DNA of 64,000 nt, from assembly GCF_031882575.1 (NCBI RefSeq), contig NZ_CP134772.1, forward strand, positions 1,879,001 through 1,943,000, in the 5' to 3' direction. Each line of letters begins with the position of its first letter. Position 1 is the stretch's first letter. A program made the position numbers and the translations under genes. This DNA is from Pseudomonas sp. VD-NE ins (lineage in GTDB: Bacteria > Pseudomonadota > Gammaproteobacteria > Pseudomonadales > Pseudomonadaceae). This document shows positions 41,411 to 49,266 of this stretch, in pieces. Below the pieces are notes generated by a model, which worked only from the letters and a program-made list of their open reading frames with translations, did no database searches and was not told the origin of the DNA.

Positions 41411-41982
41411 CCCTGCGCCTGGATTTGCTGCGCCATGGCGAAACTGAATTGGGCGGTGGCTTGCGTGGCAGCCTCGATGATGCGCTGACCGAAAACGGCT
41501 GGGCGCAGATGCGTGCGGCAGTGGTCGAGGGCGGGCCGTGGGATCGGATCGTCAGCTCGCCGTTGCAACGTTGCGCGCGGTTTGCCGCAGAGCTGGGTGA
41601 GCAACTGAGCCTGTCAGTGCATCTGGATAAGGATCTGCAGGAACTGCATTTCGGTGCGTGGGAAGGGCAGAGCGCGGCAGCGTTGATGGAGACCGATGCT
41701 GAAGCGCTGGGGTTGTTCTGGGCCGATCCGTATTCGTTTACGCCGCCGCAGGGTGAACCGCTCAGCGAGTTTTCTTCTCGAGTGCTGGCGGCCGTTGCGC
41801 GCCTGCACAGTGCTTACGCCGGTGAGCGGGTGTTGCTGATCAGTCATGGCGGCGTGATGCGTTTGTTGCTGGCGCAAGCACGCGGCTTGCCACGCGAGCA
41901 GTTGCTCAATGTCGAGGTCGCTCACGGCGCGCTGTTTGCACTGACGGTCGATGCGGATGGTTCACTCAAGGAAGGTCACTGA
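41407..41982 (+). CDS. cobC: Alpha-ribazole phosphatase CobC
   Basis: Histidine phosphatase (phosphoglycerate-mutase fold) that removes phosphate from alpha-ribazole 5'-phosphate or adenosylcobalamin phosphate. 191 residues. The catalytic [11 protein letters not shown] is at residues 8-18, the second-half [12 protein letters not shown] carries the other active-site His, and [15 protein letters not shown] is typical. Context between cobT and cobS supports the assignment. A different small phosphatase of the same fold would look similar. Confidence 0.9.
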   Translation: MTLRLDLLRHGETELGGGLRGSLDDALTENGWAQMRAAVVEGGPWDRIVSSPLQRCARFAAELGEQLSLSVHLDKDLQELHFGAWEGQSAAALMETDAEALGLFWADPYSFTPPQGEPLSEFSSRVLAAVARLHSAYAGERVLLISHGGVMRLLLAQARGLPREQLLNVEVAHGALFALTVDADGSLKEGH

Positions 41983-41983
41983 C

Positions 41984-42715
41984 ATGTTGCCGCTGTGGAT
42001 CGCCCTGCAATTTCTCAGCAGCCTGCCGATTCGTTTGCCGGGGATGCCCGAGCCGGAACAGCTGGGGCGGTCACTGCTGTTTTATCCGTTGGTGGGGCTG
42101 CTGTTTGGCTTGATCCTGTGGGCGTTGAATCTGGCGTTGGCGGGCGCGCCGTTGTTGCTGCATGCGGCGCTGTTGCTGACGGTGTGGGTGTTGCTCAGCG
42201 GCGCACTTCACCTGGATGGTCTTGCCGACAGCGCCGATGCCTGGCTCGGCGGTTTTGGTGATCGCGAGCGTACGCTGACGATCATGAAGGACCCGCGCAG
42301 TGGGCCGATTGCGGTGGTCACGCTGGTGTTGGTGTTGTTGCTCAAGTTTGCTGCGTTGTTGGCGTTGATCGAGCAGGGACATGGGCTGGCGTTGATCATC
42401 GTGCCATTGCTCGGGCGGGCGGCGTTGCTCGGGTTGTTTCTGACCACGCCGTATGTGCGGGCTGGTGGGTTGGGGCAGGCGTTGGCGGATCATTTGCCGC
42501 GCAAGGCTGGATGGTGGGTCTTGGGCGTCAGTGCATTGGTCTGCTTGCTGATTGCCGGGTTCAGTGCCGTCGTTGCGCTGGTGATCGCTGTCGGTGTGTT
42601 TGTCTGGTTGCGGCAGGTGATGATGCGGCGGTTGGGCGGGACGACGGGCGATACGGCGGGGGCGTTGCTGGAATTGCTGGAGATGGTGGTGCTGGTTGGA
42701 TTGGTTTTGGTCTGA
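41984..42715 (+). CDS. cobS: Adenosylcobinamide-GDP ribazoletransferase CobS (CobV)
   Basis: Inner-membrane enzyme of the last assembly step, joining adenosylcobinamide-GDP and alpha-ribazole (phosphate). 243 residues, with several hydrophobic helices. LHLDGLADSADAWLGGFGDR, MKDPRSGPIAV and LGRAALL (LLGRAALLGLFLTTPYVR) are conserved. ATG at 41984 (MLPLWIALQFLSSLPI), with aaggaagg before it. Last gene of the cobalamin cluster. Confidence 0.95.
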   Translation: MLPLWIALQFLSSLPIRLPGMPEPEQLGRSLLFYPLVGLLFGLILWALNLALAGAPLLLHAALLLTVWVLLSGALHLDGLADSADAWLGGFGDRERTLTIMKDPRSGPIAVVTLVLVLLLKFAALLALIEQGHGLALIIVPLLGRAALLGLFLTTPYVRAGGLGQALADHLPRKAGWWVLGVSALVCLLIAGFSAVVALVIAVGVFVWLRQVMMRRLGGTTGDTAGALLELLEMVVLVGLVLV

Positions 42716-42740
42716 GAGATTGTCGCTGGATGCTGGCCCT

Positions 42741-42831
42741 ATCGCTGGCAAGCCAGCTCCCACAGGTTTTGCAGTGGATCGTAGATTTTTTGGGCGTTAT
42801 TGAACCCTGTGGGAGCTGGCTTGCCAGCGAT
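42741..42831. repeat. REPIN after cobS
   Basis: Arms atcgctggcaagccagctcc and ggagctggcttgccagcgat, the cagctccc class, around a 43-base middle. It may serve as the 3' structure of the cobalamin transcript, as no ordinary terminator is seen. Confidence 0.9.
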
Positions 42832-42895
42832 GGCGGTGTATCAGGCGCCACAAATGTTATGGGTAAACCCATCTGTAACTTGATTTAACACAGTC

Positions 42896-42911
42896 GCGGG
42901 TATATACACGC
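42896..42911. promoter_or_regulatory. Operator-like near-palindrome in front of the MarR gene
   Basis: GCGGGTATATACACGC, differing at one base from the perfect palindrome found in front of the MFS gene at 43342. It ends 3 bases before the MarR ATG. A MarR-type repressor bound here would block its own transcription or translation start. Confidence 0.7.
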
Positions 42912-42914
42912 ATC

Positions 42915-43319
42915 ATGCTTCCTTCTCAGTGTTTGTGCACTAACCTGCGTCGTGCCGCTCGTGGCGTCAGCAGGCATTACGACGGCGCTCTCGACGGCTT
43001 CGGGATCAACGTTGCCCAGTATTCTTTGCTGTGCAATCTGCAGCGTCTGGATCAACCGAGCATTTCTGAACTGGCCGAAGCCATGGGCCTGGACCGCAGC
43101 ACCCTCGGGCGCAACTTGCGGGTGCTGGAAGGTGAGGGGCTGGTGGCGCTGGCCGAGGGCGAGGACATGCGTAACCGCATCGTCAAGCTTACCGAGACTG
43201 GCGTGCAACGCCTGGCAGCAGCACTGCCAGCCTGGGAAGCGGCGCAGCAGCGGTTGATTGACCGACTGGGTGCCGAGAAGCGTGAAACCTTGCTCAGATT
43301 GCTGGATGAACTGGCCTGA
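42915..43319 (+). CDS. MarR family transcriptional regulator
   Basis: 134-residue winged-helix regulator. The DNA-binding part has QPSISELAEAMGLDRSTLGR (recognition helix) and RNLRVLEGEGLVAL, then the wing with EGEDMRNRIVKLTETG. The N-terminal CLCTNLRRAARGVSRHYD helix contains two Cys residues (CLC) that could be redox sensors; this is inference. It lies 53 bases before an MFS exporter gene with related palindromes before both genes, so auto-repression plus control of the exporter is likely. Confidence 0.9.
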   Translation: MLPSQCLCTNLRRAARGVSRHYDGALDGFGINVAQYSLLCNLQRLDQPSISELAEAMGLDRSTLGRNLRVLEGEGLVALAEGEDMRNRIVKLTETGVQRLAAALPAWEAAQQRLIDRLGAEKRETLLRLLDELA

Positions 43320-43341
43320 GGCCGGTTTTTTCCAAACTCAA

Positions 43342-43357
43342 GCGGGTATATACCCGC
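43342..43357. promoter_or_regulatory. Operator-like perfect palindrome in front of the MFS gene
   Basis: GCGGGTATATACCCGC is a perfect 16-base palindrome, 15 bases before the MFS ATG and just before its Shine-Dalgarno (cggaga). It shares 15 of 16 bases with the site at 42896. Confidence 0.75.
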
Positions 43358-43372
43358 AAGCGGAGAATAACA

Positions 43373-44581
43373 ATGACATCGATGTGGCGTACGTGCGGTT
43401 GGGTGTTGGTCGGAAGTGCGCTGATTTTGGCATTGTCATTGGGTGTGCGGCACGGTTTCGGCTTGTTCCTGTCACCGATGAGTGCGCAGTTCGGCTGGGG
43501 ACGTGAGGTGTTCGCCTTTGCCATTGCCTTGCAGAACCTGATCTGGGGCCTGGCGCAGCCGTTTACCGGCGCATTGGCTGACCGCTTCGGCGCGGCAAAA
43601 GTAGTACTCGTCGGTGGGGTGCTCTACGCGGTGGGTCTGGTGTGTATGGGCCTGTCTGATTCGGCGGTGACGCTGTCGCTGAGCGCTGGTCTGCTGATCG
43701 GTATCGGACTTTCCGGTACTTCGTTCTCGGTGATCCTTGGCGTCGTCGGGCGTGCGGTGCCGCCAGAGAAACGCAGCATGGGCATGGGCATTGCCAGCGC
43801 CGCCGGTTCGTTCGGTCAGTTCGCCATGTTGCCGGGCACTCTCGGCCTGATCGGCTGGCTTGGCTGGTCGGCGGCGTTGCTGGTGTTGGGCTTGCTGGTG
43901 GCGCTGATCGTGCCGCTGGTGAGCATGCTCAAAGACAAGCCGTTACCGTTGCTTGGCCATGAACAAACCCTGTCCGAAGCCCTGCGCGAAGCTTGCTCGC
44001 ATTCCGGCTTCTGGTTGTTGGCGTTCGGCTTTTTCGTTTGCGGTTTTCAAGTGGTGTTTATCGGCGTTCACTTGCCGGCCTATCTGGTCGATCAGCATCT
44101 TCCCGCCAGTGTTGGCACTACGGTGCTGGCGTTGATCGGGCTGTTCAATATCTTCGGCACCTACACCGCCGGCTGGCTCGGCGGGCGAATGTCCAAGCCA
44201 CGCTTGCTGACCGCGTTGTATCTGCTACGCGCAGTGGTGATCGTGCTGTTCCTGTGGCTGCCGGTGACGACTACCTCGGCGTACCTGTTCGGCATGGCCA
44301 TGGGGTTCCTGTGGCTGTCGACGGTGCCGTTGACCAACGGTACGGTGGCGACCTTGTTCGGGGTGCGAAACCTGTCCATGCTCGGTGGCATCGTGTTCCT
44401 CTTCCATCAGTTGGGATCGTTCCTTGGTGGCTGGCTGGGCGGGGTGGTGTATGACCGAACCGGGAGTTACGACTTGATCTGGCAAGTGGCTGTTCTTTTG
44501 AGTCTGCTGGCGGCGGCGTTGAACTGGCCGGTGCGCGAGCGCCCGGTCGCGCGTCTGCAGGCCGCAGCGGGCGCCGCATGA
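43373..44581 (+). CDS. MFS transporter controlled by the adjacent MarR regulator
   Basis: 402-residue, 12-helix major facilitator transporter. RHGFGLFLSPMSAQFGWGRE at the N-terminus and ALADRFGAAKVVLVGG (loop 2-3 motif A) are visible. The second half starts near residue 215 (FWLLAFGFFVCGFQVVFIGV), with LGGRMSKPRLLTALYLLR as its motif A-like loop. Substrate unknown; the style is that of oxalate/formate or monocarboxylate MFS proteins. The stop overlaps the ATG of a 41-residue membrane protein gene. Confidence 0.9.
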   Translation: MTSMWRTCGWVLVGSALILALSLGVRHGFGLFLSPMSAQFGWGREVFAFAIALQNLIWGLAQPFTGALADRFGAAKVVLVGGVLYAVGLVCMGLSDSAVTLSLSAGLLIGIGLSGTSFSVILGVVGRAVPPEKRSMGMGIASAAGSFGQFAMLPGTLGLIGWLGWSAALLVLGLLVALIVPLVSMLKDKPLPLLGHEQTLSEALREACSHSGFWLLAFGFFVCGFQVVFIGVHLPAYLVDQHLPASVGTTVLALIGLFNIFGTYTAGWLGGRMSKPRLLTALYLLRAVVIVLFLWLPVTTTSAYLFGMAMGFLWLSTVPLTNGTVATLFGVRNLSMLGGIVFLFHQLGSFLGGWLGGVVYDRTGSYDLIWQVAVLLSLLAAALNWPVRERPVARLQAAAGAA

Positions 44582-44703
44582 GCCGATTCTGGCCACGATT
44601 GGCCATCACCGCACTCGGCGGCGCCGCCTTGCTGGCGCTGGTGTGGTGGGGCTGGCAGCAGGGCGGCCTGGCCTTGATGCAGTTGGGCATGAGCATTTGC
44701 TAG
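44578..44703 (+). CDS. 41-residue single-helix membrane protein overlapping the MFS stop
   Basis: The ATG overlaps the MFS TGA (ATGA), giving a 41-residue product: MSRFWPRLAITALGG, a hydrophobic helix (ALLALVWWGW), QQGG, and a short tail ending MSIC. It has a basic N-terminus and one predicted membrane helix. Tight coupling to the transporter suggests an accessory subunit or modulator, but no function is known to me. Stop TAG at 44701. Confidence 0.65.
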   Translation: MSRFWPRLAITALGGAALLALVWWGWQQGGLALMQLGMSIC

Positions 44704-44758
44704 AAGCGGGCATGACGAGTAACGTCGAATTCTGAACGACTGCTCAAGGATGCTCGAC

Positions 44759-45319
44759 ATGCTGATGCGCTGGTGTGCTGTTCCCGCGTTGCTGATGGCG
44801 TTGACTGGTTTGGCCCAGGCCGCCGACTGTCCCGAATTGCTGCAAGGCTCGCTGCCCAAGTTGCGAGCCAAGGAATCCATCGATCTGTGCAAACAGTACG
44901 CCGATAAACCGTTGGTGGTGGTCAACACCGCAAGCTTTTGCGGTTTTGCCCCTCAGTTCGAGGGCCTTGAGGCGCTGCATAAGCGCTACGAAGGGCAAGG
45001 GCTGGAAATGCTCGGAGTGCCTTCCAATGACTTCAAGCAAGAGTCCAAGGACAGCGCCGAAACCGCCAAGGTCTGTTACGCCAATTACGGCGTGACGTTC
45101 GCCATGACCGAGCCGCAGAAAGTCCGTGGCGATGACGCGACGCATCTGTTCCAGGTGCTGGCCGCGCAGAGCAGCGCGCCGAAGTGGAATTTCTACAAGT
45201 ATGTGGTTGATCGCCAGGGCAAGGTCATCGCCAATTTCTCCAGCCTGACCAAGCCGGATGATCCGGAGTTTATCGCTGCGATTGAAAAGGCTATTGCCTC
45301 GAAACCGCTGAAGCCTTGA
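44759..45319 (+). CDS. Glutathione peroxidase family protein, exported
   Basis: 186-residue thiol peroxidase of the GPx/BtuE family with a cleavable signal peptide ([19 protein letters not shown]). The catalytic Cys is in [26 protein letters not shown] holds the conserved Asn-Asp, and [16 protein letters not shown] the Trp-Asn-Phe. I chose ATG 44759 (MLMRWCAV), 8 bases after AAGGA; the ATG at 44750 overlaps that Shine-Dalgarno. Probably periplasmic peroxide detoxification. Confidence 0.9.
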   Translation: MLMRWCAVPALLMALTGLAQAADCPELLQGSLPKLRAKESIDLCKQYADKPLVVVNTASFCGFAPQFEGLEALHKRYEGQGLEMLGVPSNDFKQESKDSAETAKVCYANYGVTFAMTEPQKVRGDDATHLFQVLAAQSSAPKWNFYKYVVDRQGKVIANFSSLTKPDDPEFIAAIEKAIASKPLKP

Positions 45320-45341
45320 ATCCGTAGGCCGGCGATGATTT

Positions 45342-45428
45342 TGTAGGAGCTGCGGCACGCTGCGATCTTTTGATTTGAAAAAACAAGATCAAAAGATCGC
45401 AGCCTCGTTGCACTCGACAGCTCCTACA
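45342..45428. repeat. REPIN of the gtaggagctgc class
   Basis: Outer arms tgtaggagct / agctcctaca and a nested inner inverted pair gctgcgatcttttgat / atcaaaagatcgcagc. This is a third REP class, different from the cagctccc and gctcgctccc types. It lies between the peroxidase gene and the bidirectional terminator. Confidence 0.85.
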
Positions 45429-45450
45429 GGTCGCACAAATTTCAGGCACA

Positions 45451-45487
45451 AAAAAGCCCCGCCTCTGTAAAGAGAGCGGGGCTTTTT
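45451..45487. terminator. Bidirectional terminator between gpx and fadL-like gene
   Basis: AAAAAGCCCCGC ... GCGGGGCTTTTT with an inner TCT/AGA pairing and a GTAA loop. It has A- and T-runs on both sides and serves the convergent peroxidase and porin genes. Confidence 0.9.
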
Positions 45488-45518
45488 GTGGGCGAGGGGT
45501 TTGCCTCGCCATGCAGCA

Positions 45519-46790
45519 TCAGAAGCGGTAGGTCGCGCCGACACCGAAACCGTTTGCCGAGTTTTCATACTTGGCGTCGTAGGTCTGGCCGCGATCGTTT
45601 TCGTTGCGGATCTTCACCGACTCTTCTTTCAGGTACGAGTAAGCGACGTCGATGGTCAGGTCTTCGGTCGGGCTCCAGCCGGCACCGATGCTGAAGATGG
45701 TCCGGTCGCCGGTAGGAATACGTGGCGAGCGGTCGACGTTGTTGGTCGGCGACTGGTCGAAGGTCAGACCGGTACGCAGTACCCATTCCTTGTTCAACTG
45801 ATACGAAGTACCCACGGCGTAAGCCCAGGAGTCGTGCCAGTTCTGGTCTTCGGTGATTTCACCGAACTGACCGGCCAGCAAAGGCTGCACACCAGAGTTC
45901 TTGACGGTGATTTTTTCCAGCTGGCTCCAGCGGGTCCAGGTCGAACCGGCATACACGTTCCAGCGATCGTTGATCGCCTGGGTGACCGAGAAGTCGATGG
46001 ATTCAGGCGTGGTGATCTTCAGCGAAGCGTCGTACTTCTGGTTGGCGCCCAGACCGATGGCACCGAGCACACCGTAGTTGACCTTGGTGTTGCCTTCGAG
46101 CTTGTAGTCGACTTTCGAGTGGTAAGTCAGACCCAGGCGTGTGGTGTCAGTGGCTTGTACCAGCACACCGATGTTGTAGCCCAGCGCGGTGTCGTCACCC
46201 TTGATCTTGACCTTGCCATCCGGCGCGGCCTGAGTGATCGACAGGTTGGATTCCAGCGTACCGTCGATGCGGTTGATGGTCGGACCAAAACCGATCGACA
46301 CCTTGTCGTTGAAGGCGTAACTGACGGTTGGCTGGAAGGTGATCACTTGTACTTCGGACTTGCTACCGAAGTAACGGCCGGCAAAACCTTTTTCGTAGTC
46401 GGTAATCAGGCCGAACGGCACGTAGACGCCGAGGCCGAATGCCCAATGATCATCGATTGGTTTGACGTAGAAGCCCATAGGTACGGAGGTGAAGGGCACC
46501 ATGTCGCCTTTGTTGCTGCCGCCGTTAGGGCTGGAGCTGGCATCGCTGATATCGGTTTTTGCATCGAGGAATGCAACACCGCCAGTGACTTGTTCGCGCT
46601 TGAGGCGCGACATGCCGGCAGGGTTGCCATAAACAGTGCTTGCGTCGTCGGCAGAAGAAGATCGCCCAGCGTAACCAGTGCCCATCCCGCTGATACTGTG
46701 TTCGTTGATGGCAAAGCCAGCTGCGAAGATCTGGGTGGATGCCATGGTAACGGCGAGGCTAAGGGTGGTTTTGAGCATGACTTTTTTCAT
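45519..46790 (-). CDS. OmpP1/FadL family outer membrane transporter
   Basis: 423-residue outer membrane beta-barrel for hydrophobic substrates such as long-chain fatty acids. Signal peptide MKKVMLKTTLSLAVTMASTQ...A. The mature N-terminus GFAINEHSISGMGTGYAGRS and the NPAGMSRL segment form the FadL plug (hatch). Many alternating barrel strands; it ends with aromatic GATYRF, the BAM signal. Shine-Dalgarno AGGAG 10 bases upstream. Exact lipid substrate not readable. Confidence 0.93.
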   Translation of the reverse strand: MKKVMLKTTLSLAVTMASTQIFAAGFAINEHSISGMGTGYAGRSSSADDASTVYGNPAGMSRLKREQVTGGVAFLDAKTDISDASSSPNGGSNKGDMVPFTSVPMGFYVKPIDDHWAFGLGVYVPFGLITDYEKGFAGRYFGSKSEVQVITFQPTVSYAFNDKVSIGFGPTINRIDGTLESNLSITQAAPDGKVKIKGDDTALGYNIGVLVQATDTTRLGLTYHSKVDYKLEGNTKVNYGVLGAIGLGANQKYDASLKITTPESIDFSVTQAINDRWNVYAGSTWTRWSQLEKITVKNSGVQPLLAGQFGEITEDQNWHDSWAYAVGTSYQLNKEWVLRTGLTFDQSPTNNVDRSPRIPTGDRTIFSIGAGWSPTEDLTIDVAYSYLKEESVKIRNENDRGQTYDAKYENSANGFGVGATYRF

Positions 46791-46936
46791 TATTAGAACT
46801 CCTGGTGATCACCGGGGCGAAAATTACCAACATTTTCGTCCCAGCGCTATAGTCCGTATGCCTTGAGTTAGAGCGGTTTTGTAGGACAATCCGACCAGAA
46901 TCGCGACCTGTTGGCAGATCTTCTGAAACCAGTGGG

Positions 46937-47419
46937 TCAGCACGCGACCTGATTCACCGTTGAAACACAGGTGTGCCAGGCGTAAGTGAAGTCGCGCAGG
47001 CGACCTTGAGGTTGAAAGGTCTGACGCCAGATGCGCGCCATTCCCAGCAAATCGTTGCAATCGGGGAGGGTGGGGTTTTGTTCTTCTACCAGCAGCCACG
47101 CAATTGCCGTGGCGTAACGCAGATTGACCGTCAGTTCCAGGTGCGGACCAGTCAGGAAAGCATGCTGACTGGCAAGGCCGCGGACCAGGCTGGCACGTTC
47201 CGGATCGAGTGCCAGGTAATCATCCCAAAGGGCTTGATGGCGATGCTCGGCGATACGGTAGAGGCCATGGCCACGGCGGTCATGCAGGGCGGAACCCAGG
47301 GCTGACTGACTGGCGGCGATGCCCAGCAGCAGAGATTCGGCAGTCGCGCTGTGGCGTCCCAAGTAGATCAGCGTAGGACGGATCACGTAGCGGCACAGTT
47401 CGCTGGCAGCGATACCCAT
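46937..47419 (-). CDS. Hypothetical protein, possibly a degenerate lysozyme-like fold
   Basis: 160 residues, no signal peptide, no membrane helix. The pattern SELCRYVIRPTLIYLGRHSATAE, then LLLGIAASQSALGSAL, HGLYRIAEHRHQALWDDYLA and LRYATAIAWLLVEEQNPTLPD, reminds me of phage/bacterial transglycosylase-like proteins that read IRPVL-YLG, AAxESxxG, GxYQMEP, WxNYL. If that is right, the catalytic Glu of AA-x-E-S is Gln here. This comparison is from memory and may be wrong. It lies downstream of the fadL-like gene's promoter side, on the same strand. Confidence 0.7.
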   Translation of the reverse strand: MGIAASELCRYVIRPTLIYLGRHSATAESLLLGIAASQSALGSALHDRRGHGLYRIAEHRHQALWDDYLALDPERASLVRGLASQHAFLTGPHLELTVNLRYATAIAWLLVEEQNPTLPDCNDLLGMARIWRQTFQPQGRLRDFTYAWHTCVSTVNQVAC

Positions 47420-47641
47420 AAAACCCTCGGATCTTGTTATGAATGGCGAGTCCTGAAGGGGTGCTTGGCAGCTGTGGATCGGTTCAGGCTCGCCGCAAGC
47501 AGATCACGCCGCTTGAGTTGAAGTGTAGTGTCATATTCGCGACGTAAAGGCCTGTTTTTAAAATATTTCCGGCTTCGAGTTATAACCGTTATATCCGTTG
47601 GTACTTAAGCGCCAACGGCTAAAAGTGAAACATCAGGCAAT

Positions 47642-47671
47642 AAAAAGCCCCGCATTTGGTGCGGGGCTTTT
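47642..47671 (-). terminator. Terminator of the 74-residue protein gene
   Basis: AAAAGCCCCGC atttg GTGCGGGGCTTTT gives a T-run on the minus strand, 23 bases after the stop at 47694. It also has T-rich sequence on the plus side. Confidence 0.85.
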
Positions 47672-47693
47672 GCTTTTGCAGCCTTTTCGGCTC

Positions 47694-47918
47694 TCAGGCA
47701 ATCAATGCCTGACGGGTACGGTCGATCACGGCCTGCAGCGGTTCGGCGCTGGAGTACTGATCGGGGTACAGACGCTCGCTGTGGCGGGCGATACCGTGTT
47801 CGTTGACCAGTGTGAAGCTGAAGCAGCCTTTGCGAGCGGCCATGATCAGGCAGTTCATTGGTGCAAAAGCGTTGGTTAGGGTGCGAATGGCATCCTGAGT
47901 ATGGATTTGAGTAGACAT
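47694..47918 (-). CDS. Small conserved-type hypothetical protein (DUF3509-like layout)
   Basis: 74 residues: MSTQIHTQDAIRTLTNAF, then MAARKGCFSFTLVNEHGIAR and PLQAVIDRTRQALIA at the end. A helix with LT-AF, a central beta stretch with F-TL, and a terminal helix VI-R-AL resemble the small DUF3509 proteins of Pseudomonas as I remember them; this is weak. It has a strong terminator and a normal codon pattern, which supports a real gene. The Shine-Dalgarno is weak. Confidence 0.65.
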   Translation of the reverse strand: MSTQIHTQDAIRTLTNAFAPMNCLIMAARKGCFSFTLVNEHGIARHSERLYPDQYSSAEPLQAVIDRTRQALIA

Positions 47919-48881
47919 AGTTATTAGGTGTTCCTACAAATGACACGGATAAGAACCGTGCAACGTTAAAACGTTCCAGTAACGTCGACCACCATTGGTC
48001 GAACGAAGAACCCGACTGGAACAAAGCAGCCAGTTTGAAGCGCTGATAATTTGGCGCGCTTGGGCTGGCAGGTAGGTACTTAGGAGGGCAGGCATCACAA
48101 CGAGGGCAAAGGTTCTGGGCCCGGGGTGAAGATCCTGATCAATTTGCAGGTTGGTTCGGTCAGAGTAAGTGGTCTTCGCAACACCCTTCGCATCATTCGA
48201 AGGCAGTGTCGTCGCAAGGTTTACCTGGAAACCATCGAGGGGTCGTTCCCGCTTTTTTCGGTAGGGCTTCTTGGTAGAAGGCTGACCGTGGGGATGTGTT
48301 CGACCGGAATTGACTTTCAGCTTGGTACTAACGCCGCGGATAGTAACGGATCGAAATGGCTAAAGCAAACTTCGTGTAGAAAAAGATTGCAGTCAGAGAT
48401 TGAGTCTGCTTGGCCTGTTTGCTCAATTGCCCACAATTGGCGCATTGTTCGACCGTCGGTCGGTGAGGATTTGCTTATCAAGCCCCGCGCCAGACCGGTT
48501 TATCCCCAGACCGGTTACCAAAATGACCCGAAAACGCGCATCGATATAACCAGGTAACAGGTACTTGTGCACATTAGTTGCGCAAGCTGTAACGGCACTG
48601 TCATATCAATCCTGACCCCGATGGCTGCCTGCATCGAAAGTTTAAGTCAATGAAAAACATCGCTTTTTTTTGTTGGTGAAAAAATCGTCAGTTTGACTGC
48701 GGGCCCCATTCCATAAGGCTTTGCGAGGGTTGGAGGACGGTTGTCCACTGAGTTATCCACAGCTTCTGTGGATTGTCCCGAGCGCTTGCTCTAGGACGGG
48801 CGTGCCGGGTTGTTTTTCGACTTTACCTGTAAGAAAAAGAGAGTAGAGTGGCGCGCCTTCCGATTCGTCCCACAGTGCTTT
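47919..48881. other. Gene-poor, AT-richer stretch of 963 bases
   Basis: No convincing gene on either strand. A 143-codon frame at 48126-48557 starts with GTG, has no good Shine-Dalgarno and yields an uncharacteristic Arg/Ser-rich product. Visible structure: a CGACCA/TGGTCG hairpin at 47986-48001, a direct repeat of agaccggtt at about 48492 and 48508, a run of eight T at about 48664, and a hairpin containing a DnaA-box sequence at 48753-48773. It may hold a small RNA or long leaders of the flanking genes. Confidence 0.5.
48753..48773. promoter_or_regulatory. DnaA-box hairpin
   Basis: TTATCCACA (perfect DnaA-box consensus) at 48753-48761 lies in a palindrome ATCCACAG ctt CTGTGGAT (48755-48773). 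Only one full-consensus box is seen, so this is not an origin by itself. It sits about 110 bases before the Sel1-like gene. Confidence 0.5.
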
Positions 48882-49205
48882 ATGAAGTTTCGCTCAGTAT
48901 CAGACTCTGTTACCTCACAACCTTCTCCTGTTACCCCGCCCAAGCGATTTACCGTTCGCGTCGCCGAGTGGTTGCTCGACAGCCCGCGCCTGAGCGACAG
49001 TCATAATGCCAAGCACCTCGCTGGGCGCCTGCTCAAACAGCCGGCGCGTGATGGCGTCGTGGCTGCACAAAGCCGTCTCGGCCAATTGATGTGCCGCGAG
49101 TGCGGTAACGCACGGGATCGTCGCATCGGTCAGGATCTGCTGCGCCAGGCCGCCCGTGCCGGCGATCGTCGTGCGCAGCGGGAACTCGGTCTGCTCGAAG
49201 ACTGA
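48882..49205 (+). CDS. Small Sel1-like repeat protein
   Basis: 107 residues. Two Sel1-like (TPR-related) segments can be seen: DGVVAAQSRLGQLMCRECGNAR, given here as two parts (DGVVAAQSRLGQ and LMCRECGNARDRR), and IGQDLLRQAARAGDRRAQRE followed by LG. The N-terminus is Ser/Pro-rich and probably disordered. The ATG at 48882 gives the natural start; the longer frame from 48810 has no support. It is 55 bases before rmuC. Function unknown. Confidence 0.75.
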   Translation: MKFRSVSDSVTSQPSPVTPPKRFTVRVAEWLLDSPRLSDSHNAKHLAGRLLKQPARDGVVAAQSRLGQLMCRECGNARDRRIGQDLLRQAARAGDRRAQRELGLLED

Positions 49206-49266
49206 GCTGTCCAAGACCTGACACCTTGGTTAACCTTCAGGCTTTATAAGATCGGCGGGAGTGGCT

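Noticed and set aside
48126..48557. 143-codon frame in the gene-poor stretch
   Set aside because: GTG start without Shine-Dalgarno, Arg/Ser-rich product with no domain, poor third-position GC bias. Kept only as a possible relic within the unexplained region.
48753..48773. Replication origin
   Set aside because: Only one consensus DnaA box; no box cluster, no AT-rich unwinding region with dnaA/dnaN nearby.
47919..48881. RsmY/RsmZ-type, 6S, tmRNA or RNase P RNA in the gap
   Set aside because: I looked for their known sequence features (repeated A-GGA loops, conserved termini) and did not see them.
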